Shown in pieces: positions 27,601 to 34,957 of a stretch of 64,000 bases of DNA (its first letter is position 1; each line of letters begins with the position of its first letter). The notes under the pieces were generated by a model that was not told the origin of the DNA, searched no databases, and saw nothing but the letters and a program-made list of their open reading frames with translations. Source of the DNA: Streptomyces cyanogenus (lineage in GTDB: Bacteria; Actinomycetota; Actinomycetes; Streptomycetales; Streptomycetaceae); assembly GCF_017526105.1 (NCBI RefSeq), contig NZ_CP071839.1, positions 7,292,001 through 7,356,000 of the forward strand, read 5' to 3'. The position numbers and the translations under genes were made by a program.

Positions 27601-28189
27601 CGTAGACCGAGCCGAGTTCCTCCGCGCCCAGCTGCCCGTGGTCCACCGCACGCCGGCGGCCCGCACCGCCGTCGGGGACCTCGCACAGGTGGCGTACGGC
27701 GGTCAGCAGGGCCTCGTCGGTCAGCCTCAGGCCGCGCAGGGGAGCGTCGGCGCCGGTCTCGGTGAACAGCCCGCCGAGGCCCGGCAGGCCCAGCTCGGGG
27801 CGGCCCTGCTCCCGGCCGAGCGAGGTCAGCACGAGGCGCAGGGCCTCGTAGCGGTCACCGTGCGCCGTGCCGTGCTGTGCGCGGGCGTGGGCGCGCAGCC
27901 GGGCCGACGAGAAGGACCGCTCGTACCGTCGGCGGGCGACCGGGCCGGCGCCGGGCAGGAGCAGCGCGTCCCGGTCCTCGGCGACGAAGAGGAACAGCAG
28001 CCGGTACACCAGGCGCACCAGCGCCGTCTGCAGCTCCCCGGGGCGCACGCGCTGACGTAGCGTGCCGTTGTCCGGGTGCCGGAGGAAGCCCGTGCCCAGC
28101 ACGGTGACCGCCTCCCGGACGCCCCTGCGCAGCCGGTCCGGCGCGCGGGTGCCGCTCGCGACGGCGGCTGCGGGGGAGGGGAGGGCCAT
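24638..28189 (-). CDS. Orphan Eco57I-type adenine-specific DNA methyltransferase
   Basis: The 1183-residue protein is a large gamma-class N6-adenine methylase. The SAM motif is DPACGFG at residues 282-288 and the catalytic motif NPPW near 606, preceded by FDAVLG. The N-terminal part (LVYRLLFLFVAEDRDALLL, SVYESLLELEP, then GSYYTPSSLVECLL) matches methylases of type IIG and phage-defence systems such as DISARM class 1. No nuclease motif and no partner helicase or nuclease gene is visible on either side, so it looks like an orphan. Residues about 406-459, between the two catalytic motifs, are a charged tandem repeat (EDRTER/EDQTEH). The ATG at 28189 is chosen from the start of conserved sequence. 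Confidence 0.82.
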   Translation of the reverse strand: MALPSPAAAVASGTRAPDRLRRGVREAVTVLGTGFLRHPDNGTLRQRVRPGELQTALVRLVYRLLFLFVAEDRDALLLPGAGPVARRRYERSFSSARLRAHARAQHGTAHGDRYEALRLVLTSLGREQGRPELGLPGLGGLFTETGADAPLRGLRLTDEALLTAVRHLCEVPDGGAGRRRAVDHGQLGAEELGSVYESLLELEPRYDAVGLRFALVEAAGNSRKRTGSYYTPSSLVECLLDSALDPVVQDAVRRGEEAAARAGASDPAGAVVRELLSLKVCDPACGFGHFLVAAARRIARQVAAVREGGPEPAPEAVRRALHEVVARCVYGVDLDPMAVELAKVSLWLEAPEPGRPLGFLDARLKHGNGLIGATPRLLAAGVPTDAFKPIEGDDSRTAGRLQRRNRAEREDRAGHEDRTEREDQTEHEDRTEREDQTEHEDQTEHEDRTEREDQAEREGQDAPPSGGPTGPAGPGRHAPVPDRVPAAPAGSPPGLRHRDSAYRPHGGPAARRRDLHAADAWCAAFVWPKRPGAPEAPTDRVFRCLRRGDRAAVPDATHAEITRLREEYGFFHWHLEFPEVFPVPGSGADVRPETGWAGGFDAVLGNPPWERVKLQEQEFFAGRSPRIARAGNAAARKRAIAELRDTPEGRPLFEEFAAAKRRCEGESHFLRVSGRHPLTGRGDINTYAVFTETGHALTGPRGRTGIIVPTGIATDATTRFFFKDLVTRGRLDALYDFENEDRVFPGVHNQLRFCLLTLRGTGDVDEPAQVVFKVRRAAQIAERRYRLTARDILRVHPNTGTCPVFGTRRDAEITRGIHRRVPVLVHESRAEGNPWGVTFLRMFDMANDSGVFRPDARHGETLDDLLEDGWNLKGAVLSRGEERMLPLYEAKMLHHYDHRFATYEGATEQQLNKGTLPRLPAELHQDAAAGPLPRYWVPEHDVPTGAFGRRGRQVRAAGVRSRLAARGWTRDWVLGWRDITNKSNERTMICAVAPAYGFGHKFMLALSDGAALLAGVWSSFVLDYAARQSVGGTSMSYFVVRQLPVPAPATLARHTGFLVPRLTELTYTSWDLCGYARDLGDTGAPFRWDPERRAVLRAELDAFFFHLYGVSRDDTAYVLDTFNVTRGNDLKRYGRYRTQELILTEYDRMTTAGLALGTPLTDGRNYTSALTPPPGRGPRHPAP
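26812..26973 (-). repeat. 18-bp tandem repeat, nine units, inside the methylase gene
   Basis: The unit reads GGTCTTCGYGYTCGGTCY on the plus strand and recurs in register at 26812, 26830, 26848, 26866, 26884, 26902, 26920, 26938 and 26956, with the first and last two units diverging. It encodes a six-residue repeat rich in Glu, Asp, Arg, Gln, Thr and His. Two alternating versions (C/G and T/G forms) suggest growth by copying blocks. Unit number is likely to vary between strains without changing frame. Confidence 0.92.
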
Positions 28190-28762
28190 GACGGGTCGTC
28201 TGTTCCTTGTCGGACGGCGGGGCGAGCGCGGCCGCGGATGCCGTTCGCGGCGGAGGAACGGTCCGGCACCTGCCGGTGGCAGCGGTCCACGTTCCCTCCT
28301 GCCGCGGCCCCGTCCTTCCGGAGCCGGCGCAGACCGCGGCCACAGTACACGCGCCGTGCCCGGACCGGCCGCTGTTCGCCGGCGTTTTCCGCCGGCGGCG
28401 TGAACCGGCAGGCGTCGACCACGACCACCGCTTACCGCGTCCACCCGCCCGGTCGTCGTCCGGGAGCGACGGCCGCCCCGGCCCGGCGGGTGGACCGGGC
28501 AGCCGGCGGCCGGCGGTGACGAGCCGAAGAACCCGGTGCCGGTGTTGAAGCCCCCGCCCCACCAGGGCGGCGGACAGCAGCGACACCACCGCCCGCGGAC
28601 TCCGCGTCGCCGGGCCGGCCGCCGGCGTGCTCGGCCTGGCCGCGGCCGCCTTCGCGCTCGTCCGGGGCCGGGCCGCACGGCCGGAACGGCACGACCCGCG
28701 ACGGCATGCGCGAGGGCCCGGACCGGCCGCCGGTCCGGGCCCTCGCCCCTCTGCTCCGCCGC
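28190..28762. other. Gene-poor interval with a possible gene remnant and a terminator
   Basis: No intact gene was recognised between the methylase start and the phosphatidyltransferase stop. A short plus-strand frame at about 28580-28680 (TARGLRVAGPAAGVLGLAAA then AFALVRGR) looks like the last transmembrane helix of a secreted copper-chaperone or YcnI-like protein, but the rest is missing. The interval also holds the terminator at 28711-28745. Confidence 0.35.
28711..28745 (-). terminator. Intrinsic terminator of the phosphatidyltransferase gene
   Basis: A perfect 16-bp stem (28711-28726 with 28730-28745) with a three-base loop lies 17 bases downstream of the minus-strand stop codon. Confidence 0.8.
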
Positions 28763-29527
28763 TCAGCGCGCCGCCAGCTCCAGCTCCAGCAACTGCTCGG
28801 CCGGTACCACCAGCGGCGTCCGCGCGTTCCGCCACAGCCACGCGACGTCCCGGCCGAAGGACCACACCAGCGACCCCAGCGCCAGCAGCACGATCGCGAG
28901 GTTGACCGGGCCCGGCAGCAGCTCCGCGCCCGCCACGAGCAGGCACACACCCTGGACCGCGGCGACGGTCTTGCGGGCGAACGACGGCGGCAGCGGCGCG
29001 GTCAGCCACGGTGCGATCCGGGCCGCGGCGACGAACGCGTACCGCATGCCGCCGATGAGCAGCACCCACGGCCCGAGCTGCGTGGACACGTACACACTCA
29101 GCACCAGGATCAGGAACGCGTCGACCTCCATGTCGAAGCGCGCGCCGAGCGCGGACGAGGTGCCGGTGCGGCGGGCGACCTTGCCGTCCACGCCGTCCAG
29201 CAGCAGCGCCACCGCGGTCAGCGCGACCAGCAGCGTCACCGGCGGCGCGCTCTCGAAGGAGTCCGCGACCAGCGCGGTCACCCCGCCGACCAGGGTGGAC
29301 CGGCCGAGCGTGACCCGGTTCGCGGGGCCGAAGGAACGCAGCCGGGAGCGGTGCACGGCACGGGAGAGGACCGCCCAGGTGGCGAACGCGAACACGAGTC
29401 CCGTCAGCCAGCCGACCGGCCCCATGCCGATCGCCGAGCCGAGCAGGGCCAGCAGCAGGATCTGCACGCCCGCTCCCACAGCGGTCTCCTGCTGGAGCCT
29501 CGCGTCATACGTGTTGTTCAGGGCCAC
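28763..29527 (-). CDS. CDP-alcohol phosphatidyltransferase family protein
   Basis: The 254-residue membrane protein carries the complete CDP-alcohol phosphotransferase signature DGVDGKVAR-x8-GARFDMEVD, with all four Asp residues. Six to eight hydrophobic helices surround it. Such enzymes transfer a phosphoryl-alcohol from a CDP-activated donor to an acceptor alcohol in the membrane. GTG 29527 (VALNNTYDARLQ) is chosen because GGAGGG lies six bases upstream on the minus strand. It is divergent from the MDR dehydrogenase with a shared 107-base promoter region, linking it to the downstream cluster with a glycosyltransferase and flippase-like protein. The alcohol substrate cannot be told from sequence. 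Confidence 0.88.
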   Translation of the reverse strand: MALNNTYDARLQQETAVGAGVQILLLALLGSAIGMGPVGWLTGLVFAFATWAVLSRAVHRSRLRSFGPANRVTLGRSTLVGGVTALVADSFESAPPVTLLVALTAVALLLDGVDGKVARRTGTSSALGARFDMEVDAFLILVLSVYVSTQLGPWVLLIGGMRYAFVAAARIAPWLTAPLPPSFARKTVAAVQGVCLLVAGAELLPGPVNLAIVLLALGSLVWSFGRDVAWLWRNARTPLVVPAEQLLELELAAR

Positions 29528-29634
29528 CGCACACCCTCCGGCCGAGTGACAGAGTCGATCAACGCCGCGTACTGTGCGCGGCCTGTGCACAACTCGGTAC
29601 GTGAACAACTTCCCGATCGTTCAGGAGGATGCCG

Positions 29635-30624
29635 ATGAACCGGTCGGCCCGCGCTTTCTGGCTCCGCTCGCCCGGCCACGGAGAGCTGCGCGACGTCACC
29701 CTTGCGGAGCCCGCCGCCGACGAGGTCCTGGTGCGCGCGCTGTACTCCGGGGTGAGCCGGGGCACGGAGACGCTCGTCTTCCGCGGCGGGGTGCCGCACA
29801 GCCAACACGCCGTGATGCGGGCACCGTTCCAGGAGGGCGACTTCCCGGGCCCGGTGAAGTACGGCTACCTGAGCGTCGGCGTGGTCGAGCAGGGCCCGGC
29901 CGCGCTGATCGGCCGTACGGTCTTCTGCCTGTATCCGCACCAGAGCCGTTACGTCGTTCCGGTGAGCGCCGTCACCGTGGTGCCCGAGCGGGTGCCCGCC
30001 GCACGAGCCGTCCTCGCCGGCACCGTCGAGACCGCCGTGAACGCCCTGTGGGACGCGCGGCCGCTCATCGGCGACCGGATCGCGGTGGTCGGCGGCGGCA
30101 TGGTCGGCTGCGCGGTGACCGCGCTGCTCGCCCGCTTCCCCGGCGTCCGCCTCCAGCTGGTCGACGCCGACCCCGCCCGCGCGAAGACCGCCGAGGCGCT
30201 CGGCGCCGACTTCGCCACGCCCGCCGACGCCCTCGGCGACTGCGACCTCGTCGTGCACGCCAGCGCCACCGAGGCCGGCCTCACCCGCGCCCTGCAACTC
30301 CTCGCCCCGGAGGGCACCGTCGTCGAGCTGAGCTGGTACGGCGACCGGAGCGTGGCCCTGCCGCTCGGCGAGGCCTTCCACTCCCGCCGGCTCACCGTGC
30401 GCAGCAGCCAGGTCGGCACCGTCTCCCCGGCGGCCCGGGCCGGCCGTACCTACGCCGACCGGATGGCGCTCGCCCTGGACCTGCTCGCCGACCCGGCGCT
30501 GGACGCGCTCGTCACCGGGGAGAGCGCCTTCGAGGAACTCCCGTCCGTCATGCCCCGGCTGGCGTCCGGTGAGATCCCCGCTCTGTGCCACCGGGTGCGG
30601 TACCCGGAGACCGGTCTGACCTGA
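29635..30624 (+). CDS. MDR-superfamily zinc-type dehydrogenase
   Basis: The 329-residue protein has the medium-chain dehydrogenase fold. The NAD(P) motif VVGGGMVGCAVTALLA lies near residue 149, and the substrate-domain motif YSGVSRGTE near 40 is typical of a subgroup without the catalytic Cys of classical zinc alcohol dehydrogenases. No four-Cys structural zinc loop is present, so it may be zinc-free. ATG 29635 has AGGAGG (29623-29628) six bases upstream; ATG 29629 is too close. It leads the gene run to the PTPS homologue, separated by a structured 133-base gap. It may oxidise or reduce an intermediate of the proposed FAPy-derived pathway. Confidence 0.8.
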   Translation: MNRSARAFWLRSPGHGELRDVTLAEPAADEVLVRALYSGVSRGTETLVFRGGVPHSQHAVMRAPFQEGDFPGPVKYGYLSVGVVEQGPAALIGRTVFCLYPHQSRYVVPVSAVTVVPERVPAARAVLAGTVETAVNALWDARPLIGDRIAVVGGGMVGCAVTALLARFPGVRLQLVDADPARAKTAEALGADFATPADALGDCDLVVHASATEAGLTRALQLLAPEGTVVELSWYGDRSVALPLGEAFHSRRLTVRSSQVGTVSPAARAGRTYADRMALALDLLADPALDALVTGESAFEELPSVMPRLASGEIPALCHRVRYPETGLT

Positions 30625-30757
30625 GAAAAGAGTCCGGTCCGACGTGAGAAAAGAGTGAGGACCGACTGAACACGGGGAAGCGAAGAGCCGTACTACACGG
30701 CATCCCCCGGCGGACAAGGCCGGGGGACCAGACGCGCCGCACCTGGAGGGTCGTCCG
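30613..30757 (+). ncRNA. Candidate structured leader before the PTPS homologue
   Basis: The interval starts with a 21-base direct repeat (30613-30633 and 30636-30656, two mismatches) containing TGAGAAAAGAGT. CGGTCC (30635-30640) can pair with GGACCG (30659-30664). GGGGA (30674-30678) can pair with TCCCC (30703-30707) around an inner hairpin GCCGT/ACGGC (30687-30701). The same TCCCC can instead pair with GGGGGA (30722-30727). Two mutually exclusive folds just before a gene resemble a riboswitch or attenuator; the family, if any, was not recognised. Confidence 0.35.
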
Positions 30758-31156
30758 TTGTTCAGCATCACCGTCCGCGATCACATCATGATCGCCCACA
30801 GCTTCCGCGGCGAGGTCTTCGGGCCCGCGCAGCGACTGCACGGCGCCACGTTCCTGGTGGACGCGACGTTCCGCCGCCAGCAGCTGGACGAGGACAACAT
30901 CGTGGTCGACATCGGCCTGGCCACTCGGGAACTGGCCGCCGTCACCGCCGAACTGAACTACCGCAACCTCGATGACGAACCCGAGTTCAAGGGTGTCAAC
31001 ACGTCCACCGAGTTCCTCGCCAAGGTCATCGCCGACCGGCTCGCCGAGCGGATCGGAAAGGGCGCCCTCGGCGAGGGCGCCAAGGGCCTCGCCGGGATCA
31101 CCGTCACCCTGCACGAGTCGCACATCGCCTGGGCGAGTTACGAGCGTGGCCTGTGA
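30758..31156 (+). CDS. PTPS/QueD-fold protein without the zinc and cysteine residues
   Basis: The 132-residue protein has the T-fold of 6-pyruvoyl-tetrahydropterin synthase and QueD. The usual active site is broken: the CxxxHGH motif reads A24-Q-R-L-H28-G-A30, so both the catalytic Cys and one zinc His are replaced by Ala; only His14 and His28 remain. From memory, the S. coelicolor homologue SCO6650 was crystallised and shown to lack zinc and PTPS activity while keeping a pterin-like pocket. It may act on an intermediate made by the neighbouring GTP cyclohydrolase paralogue. The start is TTG 30758 with CTGGAGGG seven bases upstream. It overlaps the glycosyltransferase gene by four bases. Confidence 0.85.
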   Translation: MFSITVRDHIMIAHSFRGEVFGPAQRLHGATFLVDATFRRQQLDEDNIVVDIGLATRELAAVTAELNYRNLDDEPEFKGVNTSTEFLAKVIADRLAERIGKGALGEGAKGLAGITVTLHESHIAWASYERGL

Positions 31157-32331
31157 CCGACCTGACCGTGGAGCGGGCCCGCCTCACCTACGTGCCCGCG
31201 CAGCCCGCCGCCGAGAACGCCGGAATCATCCCCATGTCCCTGCGCACCGTGCACTTCGTGATGCCGGGCGGCGTCGACGACCCGGCCGCGCCCAGCGGTG
31301 GCAACGCCTACGACCGCCGCGTCTGCCTGGACCTGCCCGGCTTCGGCTGGCAGGCCGTCCGGCACGCCGTGCCCGGCAGCTGGCCGCGCCCGGACGGCAC
31401 CGCCCGCGAGCGGCTCGCCCGCACACTGCGGGACCTGCCGGACGACACGGTCGTCCTCCTCGACGGCCTCGTCGCCTGCGGCGTCCCGGAGATCGTCGTC
31501 CCCGAGGCCGGGCGGCTGCGGCTCGCCGTCCTCGTCCACCTGCCGCTCGGTGACGAGACCGGCCTGGACCCGGCCGTCGCCGCCGACCTGGACAGCCGCG
31601 AACGGGCGGTGCTGCGGGCGGCGGGCGCGGTGATCGCCACCAGCGACTGGGCGGTCCGCCGGCTCGTCGCCCACCACGGCCTCGCCCCCGACCGGGTGCA
31701 CATGGCCGCGCCCGGCGCCGACATCGCGCCGCTCGCGCCCGGCACCGACGGCGTCTCCCGGCTGCTGTGCGTGGCCGCCGTGACCCCGCGCAAGGGCCAG
31801 CACCGGCTGATCGAGGCGCTCGCCACGGTCCGCGACCTGCCGTGGACCTGCGAGTGCGTCGGCGGCCTCGGACACGACCCCGCGTACGTCGCCCATCTGC
31901 GGGAGCTGATCGCCCGGCACGGCCTCGGCGACCGCCTGCACCTGACCGGCCCGCGCTCCGGCGCCGACCTCGACGCCTCCTACGCCGCGGCCGACCTGAT
32001 GGTCCTCACCTCCTACGCCGAGACCTACGGCATGGCGGTCACCGAGGCCCTCGCCCGGGGCATCCCGGTCCTCGCCACCGACGTCGGCGGCCTGCCCGAG
32101 GCGGTCGGCCGCGCACCGGACGGCGGGGTGCCCGGCATCCTCGTCCCGCCGGAGGACCCCGCCGCGCTCGCCGCCGAACTGCGCGGCTGGTTCGGCGAAC
32201 CCGACGTACGCCGCCGCCTCAAGGCAGCGGCCCGCGCGCGGCGCGCCGCGCTCGACGGCTGGGCGACCACCGCCCGCAGCCTGGCGGGAGTCCTCGGACG
32301 GCTCCCGGAACCCCCTGGGAGGGCGGCATGA
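31153..32331 (+). CDS. GT4-family glycosyltransferase
   Basis: The 392-residue protein has the GT-B fold of GT4 enzymes. The N-terminal domain includes PSGGNAYDRRVCLDLPGFGW, where a Gly-rich acceptor loop is expected, and the C-terminal domain carries VAAVTPRKGQHRLIEAL. The donor-binding segment is LVLTSYAETYGMAVTEALARG, with the conserved E-x7-E pattern (E...TEALARG). It begins at GTG 31153 overlapping the PTPS stop and overlaps the methyltransferase gene by four bases. It would transfer a nucleotide-activated sugar to an unknown acceptor, possibly a pterin-like or lipid-linked product of this cluster. Confidence 0.85.
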   Translation: MTDLTVERARLTYVPAQPAAENAGIIPMSLRTVHFVMPGGVDDPAAPSGGNAYDRRVCLDLPGFGWQAVRHAVPGSWPRPDGTARERLARTLRDLPDDTVVLLDGLVACGVPEIVVPEAGRLRLAVLVHLPLGDETGLDPAVAADLDSRERAVLRAAGAVIATSDWAVRRLVAHHGLAPDRVHMAAPGADIAPLAPGTDGVSRLLCVAAVTPRKGQHRLIEALATVRDLPWTCECVGGLGHDPAYVAHLRELIARHGLGDRLHLTGPRSGADLDASYAAADLMVLTSYAETYGMAVTEALARGIPVLATDVGGLPEAVGRAPDGGVPGILVPPEDPAALAAELRGWFGEPDVRRRLKAAARARRAALDGWATTARSLAGVLGRLPEPPGRAA

Positions 32332-33422
32332 GCACCGTGCGAAAAGACGAAACGGCGCCGGTCCGGTCCGGTTCGCAGGGGTTGATCCCGGCTCAGCCCG
32401 GGCCAGGAGAGGGGGAATCCGTGCGGGAGACCGCGAGGACCCGGAGCGAAGAGGCCCCGGCGCAGGACGGCGGGGAGCCCGGTACGGGAGCCGCCGACGG
32501 TACCGCCGGCTCCGTCATCGCCGGTGCCGGGCCGGTGGGCCGCCCCGGCGAGCGGGCCACCGTACGGCTGCGGGACGAGGGCCCGCAGGAGCCGCCGCGG
32601 TACGCGCCCGAGTGGCTCCAGCTGCGGGAGGGCGCCGACGCGGCGGCCCGCGCGCCGGAACTGCTCGACCCGCTGCGGATCCGGCTGGCCAACCTGCCGA
32701 ACCGGACGGGCGGACTGGTCGTGCACGACCTGGGCTGCGGCACCGGCTCCATGGGCCGCTGGCTCGCACCCCGGCTGGACGGCGCCCAGCACTGGATCCT
32801 GCACGACCGCGACCCCTACCTGCTGCACTTCGCCGCGGTCGCCTCCCCGCGCTCCGCCGCCGACGGCAGCCGCGTCACGGTCGAGACCCGGCGCGGTGAC
32901 GTCGCCCGGCTCACCCCGGACGCGCTGGCCGGGGCCTCGCTGGTGACCGCGTCCGCGCTGCTCGACGTCCTCACCCGGGAGGAGGCCGAGACCCTGGCGG
33001 ACGCCTGCACGGGCGCCGGCTGCCCGGCCCTGCTGACCCTCTCCGTCGCCGGGCGCGTCGACCTCACCCCGGCGGACCCCCTCGACGCCGAGATCGCCGA
33101 GGCGTTCAACGCCCACCAGCGGCGCGACGGGCTGCTCGGCCCGGACGCGGTCACCGTGACCTGCGAGGCGTTCGCCGAGCGCGGGGCGACGGTCCGGCTG
33201 CACCCGAGCCCCTGGCGGCTCGGCCCCGAGCAGACCGCGCTCACCGAGCAGTGGCTGCGCGGCTGGGTGGGCGCCGCCGTCGAAGAGCGCCCGGAACTGC
33301 GCGACCGCGCCGAGCGCTACCTGAGCGACCGGCTCGCCGCCTGCGCGGCCGGCACCCTGCACGTCACCCTCCACCACAGCGACCTCCTGGCCCTGCCCCG
33401 CCCGACGGGCGGCACACCATGA
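32328..33422 (+). CDS. SAM-dependent methyltransferase
   Basis: The 364-residue protein has the class I methyltransferase motif VVHDLGCGTGSMGRWLAPRL near residue 128, followed by ILHDRDPYLLHFAAV as the acidic motif II. The first 100 residues are a low-complexity, Glu/Gly/Arg-rich extension before the folded part (YAPEWLQLREGADAAARAPE). Both ends overlap neighbours by four bases (ATGA), so the gene is coupled to the glycosyltransferase and the flippase-like protein. The substrate is unknown. Confidence 0.82.
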   Translation: MSTVRKDETAPVRSGSQGLIPAQPGPGEGESVRETARTRSEEAPAQDGGEPGTGAADGTAGSVIAGAGPVGRPGERATVRLRDEGPQEPPRYAPEWLQLREGADAAARAPELLDPLRIRLANLPNRTGGLVVHDLGCGTGSMGRWLAPRLDGAQHWILHDRDPYLLHFAAVASPRSAADGSRVTVETRRGDVARLTPDALAGASLVTASALLDVLTREEAETLADACTGAGCPALLTLSVAGRVDLTPADPLDAEIAEAFNAHQRRDGLLGPDAVTVTCEAFAERGATVRLHPSPWRLGPEQTALTEQWLRGWVGAAVEERPELRDRAERYLSDRLAACAAGTLHVTLHHSDLLALPRPTGGTP

Positions 33423-34957
33423 CCGGCCGGACCACGACAGCGGGAACGAGGGTGCCGCCGACCACGAAGGCGGTACGCGCACACGTGGCACCGGAGGCCG
33501 ACCTGCGTACACGCGCGCGTACGAGGACGCCGGCGGAACCGGGCACGCACGGCACGGCGGCCGACATCGGCACGCGCGCGCGTGCGACGACGGTGGATGC
33601 GGCCGCGTGCGTGGTGGCGGGGGCTGACGCCGGTTCACAGGCGCGTACGGCGACGGCGGATACGGTACGGGCGCGCGTGGCGCCGGCGACGGCGTCCCCC
33701 ACGAGCGTGACCCCGGCCGGCGCCACGGCCCCCGCGCCCGCCGCGTCGGCCGAAGAGGCCGCTTCGGGTGGGGCGGCCGTGGCCCCGGAGGCCCCCGCCC
33801 CCCGGCGCCGCGGCTCCCAGGCGCTGCGTACGCGGGTGGGTACCCTCGCCGGGGTCGGCATCCTCGGCTTCCTGCTGTGGCGGCTCGGTACCGGCGCGCT
33901 GGTCGACGGGCTGCGGCGGATCGACACGGCGACGGTGGTGGCCGCGCTGGCGATCGGCGGGGTCACCACCGCGTTCAGTGCCTGGCGGTGGCAGCTGGTG
34001 GCGCGCGGGCTGCGGCTGCGGCTGCCACTGGTCCCCGCCGTCGCCGACTACTACCGGGCGCTGTTCCTGAACGCGGCTCTGCCCGGCGGGATCCTGGGCG
34101 ACGTGCACCGGGCGGTCCGGCACGGACAGAGCGAGGGTGACGTCCGGCGCGGGGTGAAGGCGGTCGTCCTCGAACGCGTCGCGGGTCAGATCGCGCTGGC
34201 CGTCGCCGGTGCGGTGGTGCTGCTGACCCTGCCGTCCCCGGTACGCGCCGAGGTCCGCGGCTTCGCCCCGCTCGCGGCCCTGGCCGCCGTCGGCGCGCTC
34301 GCCGTCGTACTCGCCGTCCGGATGAACCGCCCGTCGGCCCGCCCGGGCGGCGGCGCGCTGCGCCGGACGCTCGGCGAGGCCCGCCAGGGCCTGGTGTCAC
34401 GGCACAGCGGACCGGGTGTCGCGCTGTCCTCCGCGATCGTCCTGGCCGGACACCTGCTCATGTTCGTCGTGGCGGCCCGGGTCGCCGGCTCGGCCGCCCC
34501 GGTCGCGGCGCTGCTGCCGCTCGCGGTGCTCGCCCTGCTGGCCATGGGCCTGCCGCTGAACGTAGGCGGCTTCGGCCCCCGCGAGGGCGTCACCGCCTGG
34601 GCGTTCGGCGCGGCGGGGCTCGGCGCGGACACCGGGGTCGCGGTCGCCGTCGTCTACGGCGTGCTGAGCCTCCTGGCGAGCCTGCCCGGCGCCGCCGTCC
34701 TGGCCTGGCGCTGGTACGAGACCGTCCGCCGCGGAACGCCGGCCCCCGCCCCCGACGCCGCGCTCGGCGACGGCCTGACGACCGGGACCGCCCCCACGGG
34801 TCCCGGCCGCGGGTCCACCCGGCGCTACTCCCGTCCCGCGGGCGAGGTGAGCAGCGCGAGGTACGGCTCGAAGGACTCCGCGAGGCTCGCCAGCAGTTCC
34901 TTTCCCTTTTCCGCCGAACCGAGGGAAGGACGGCCGATGACGCCCGATTCGGTATAG
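33419..34957 (+). CDS. Flippase-like membrane protein (lysylphosphatidylglycerol-synthase TM / UPF0104 family)
   Basis: The 512-residue protein has a folded part from about residue 135 with seven to eight hydrophobic helices and the family motifs FLNAALPGGILGDVHRA and LNVGGFGPREGVTAWAF. The family includes the membrane domain of MprF and is linked to lipid flipping. The first 135 residues are an Ala/Thr/Arg-rich low-complexity region of doubtful translation; the ATG overlaps the methyltransferase stop, but internal starts cannot be excluded. The last 44 codons overlap the creatininase gene on the other strand by 133 bases. Confidence 0.8.
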   Translation: MTGRTTTAGTRVPPTTKAVRAHVAPEADLRTRARTRTPAEPGTHGTAADIGTRARATTVDAAACVVAGADAGSQARTATADTVRARVAPATASPTSVTPAGATAPAPAASAEEAASGGAAVAPEAPAPRRRGSQALRTRVGTLAGVGILGFLLWRLGTGALVDGLRRIDTATVVAALAIGGVTTAFSAWRWQLVARGLRLRLPLVPAVADYYRALFLNAALPGGILGDVHRAVRHGQSEGDVRRGVKAVVLERVAGQIALAVAGAVVLLTLPSPVRAEVRGFAPLAALAAVGALAVVLAVRMNRPSARPGGGALRRTLGEARQGLVSRHSGPGVALSSAIVLAGHLLMFVVAARVAGSAAPVAALLPLAVLALLAMGLPLNVGGFGPREGVTAWAFGAAGLGADTGVAVAVVYGVLSLLASLPGAAVLAWRWYETVRRGTPAPAPDAALGDGLTTGTAPTGPGRGSTRRYSRPAGEVSSARYGSKDSARLASSSFPFSAEPREGRPMTPDSV

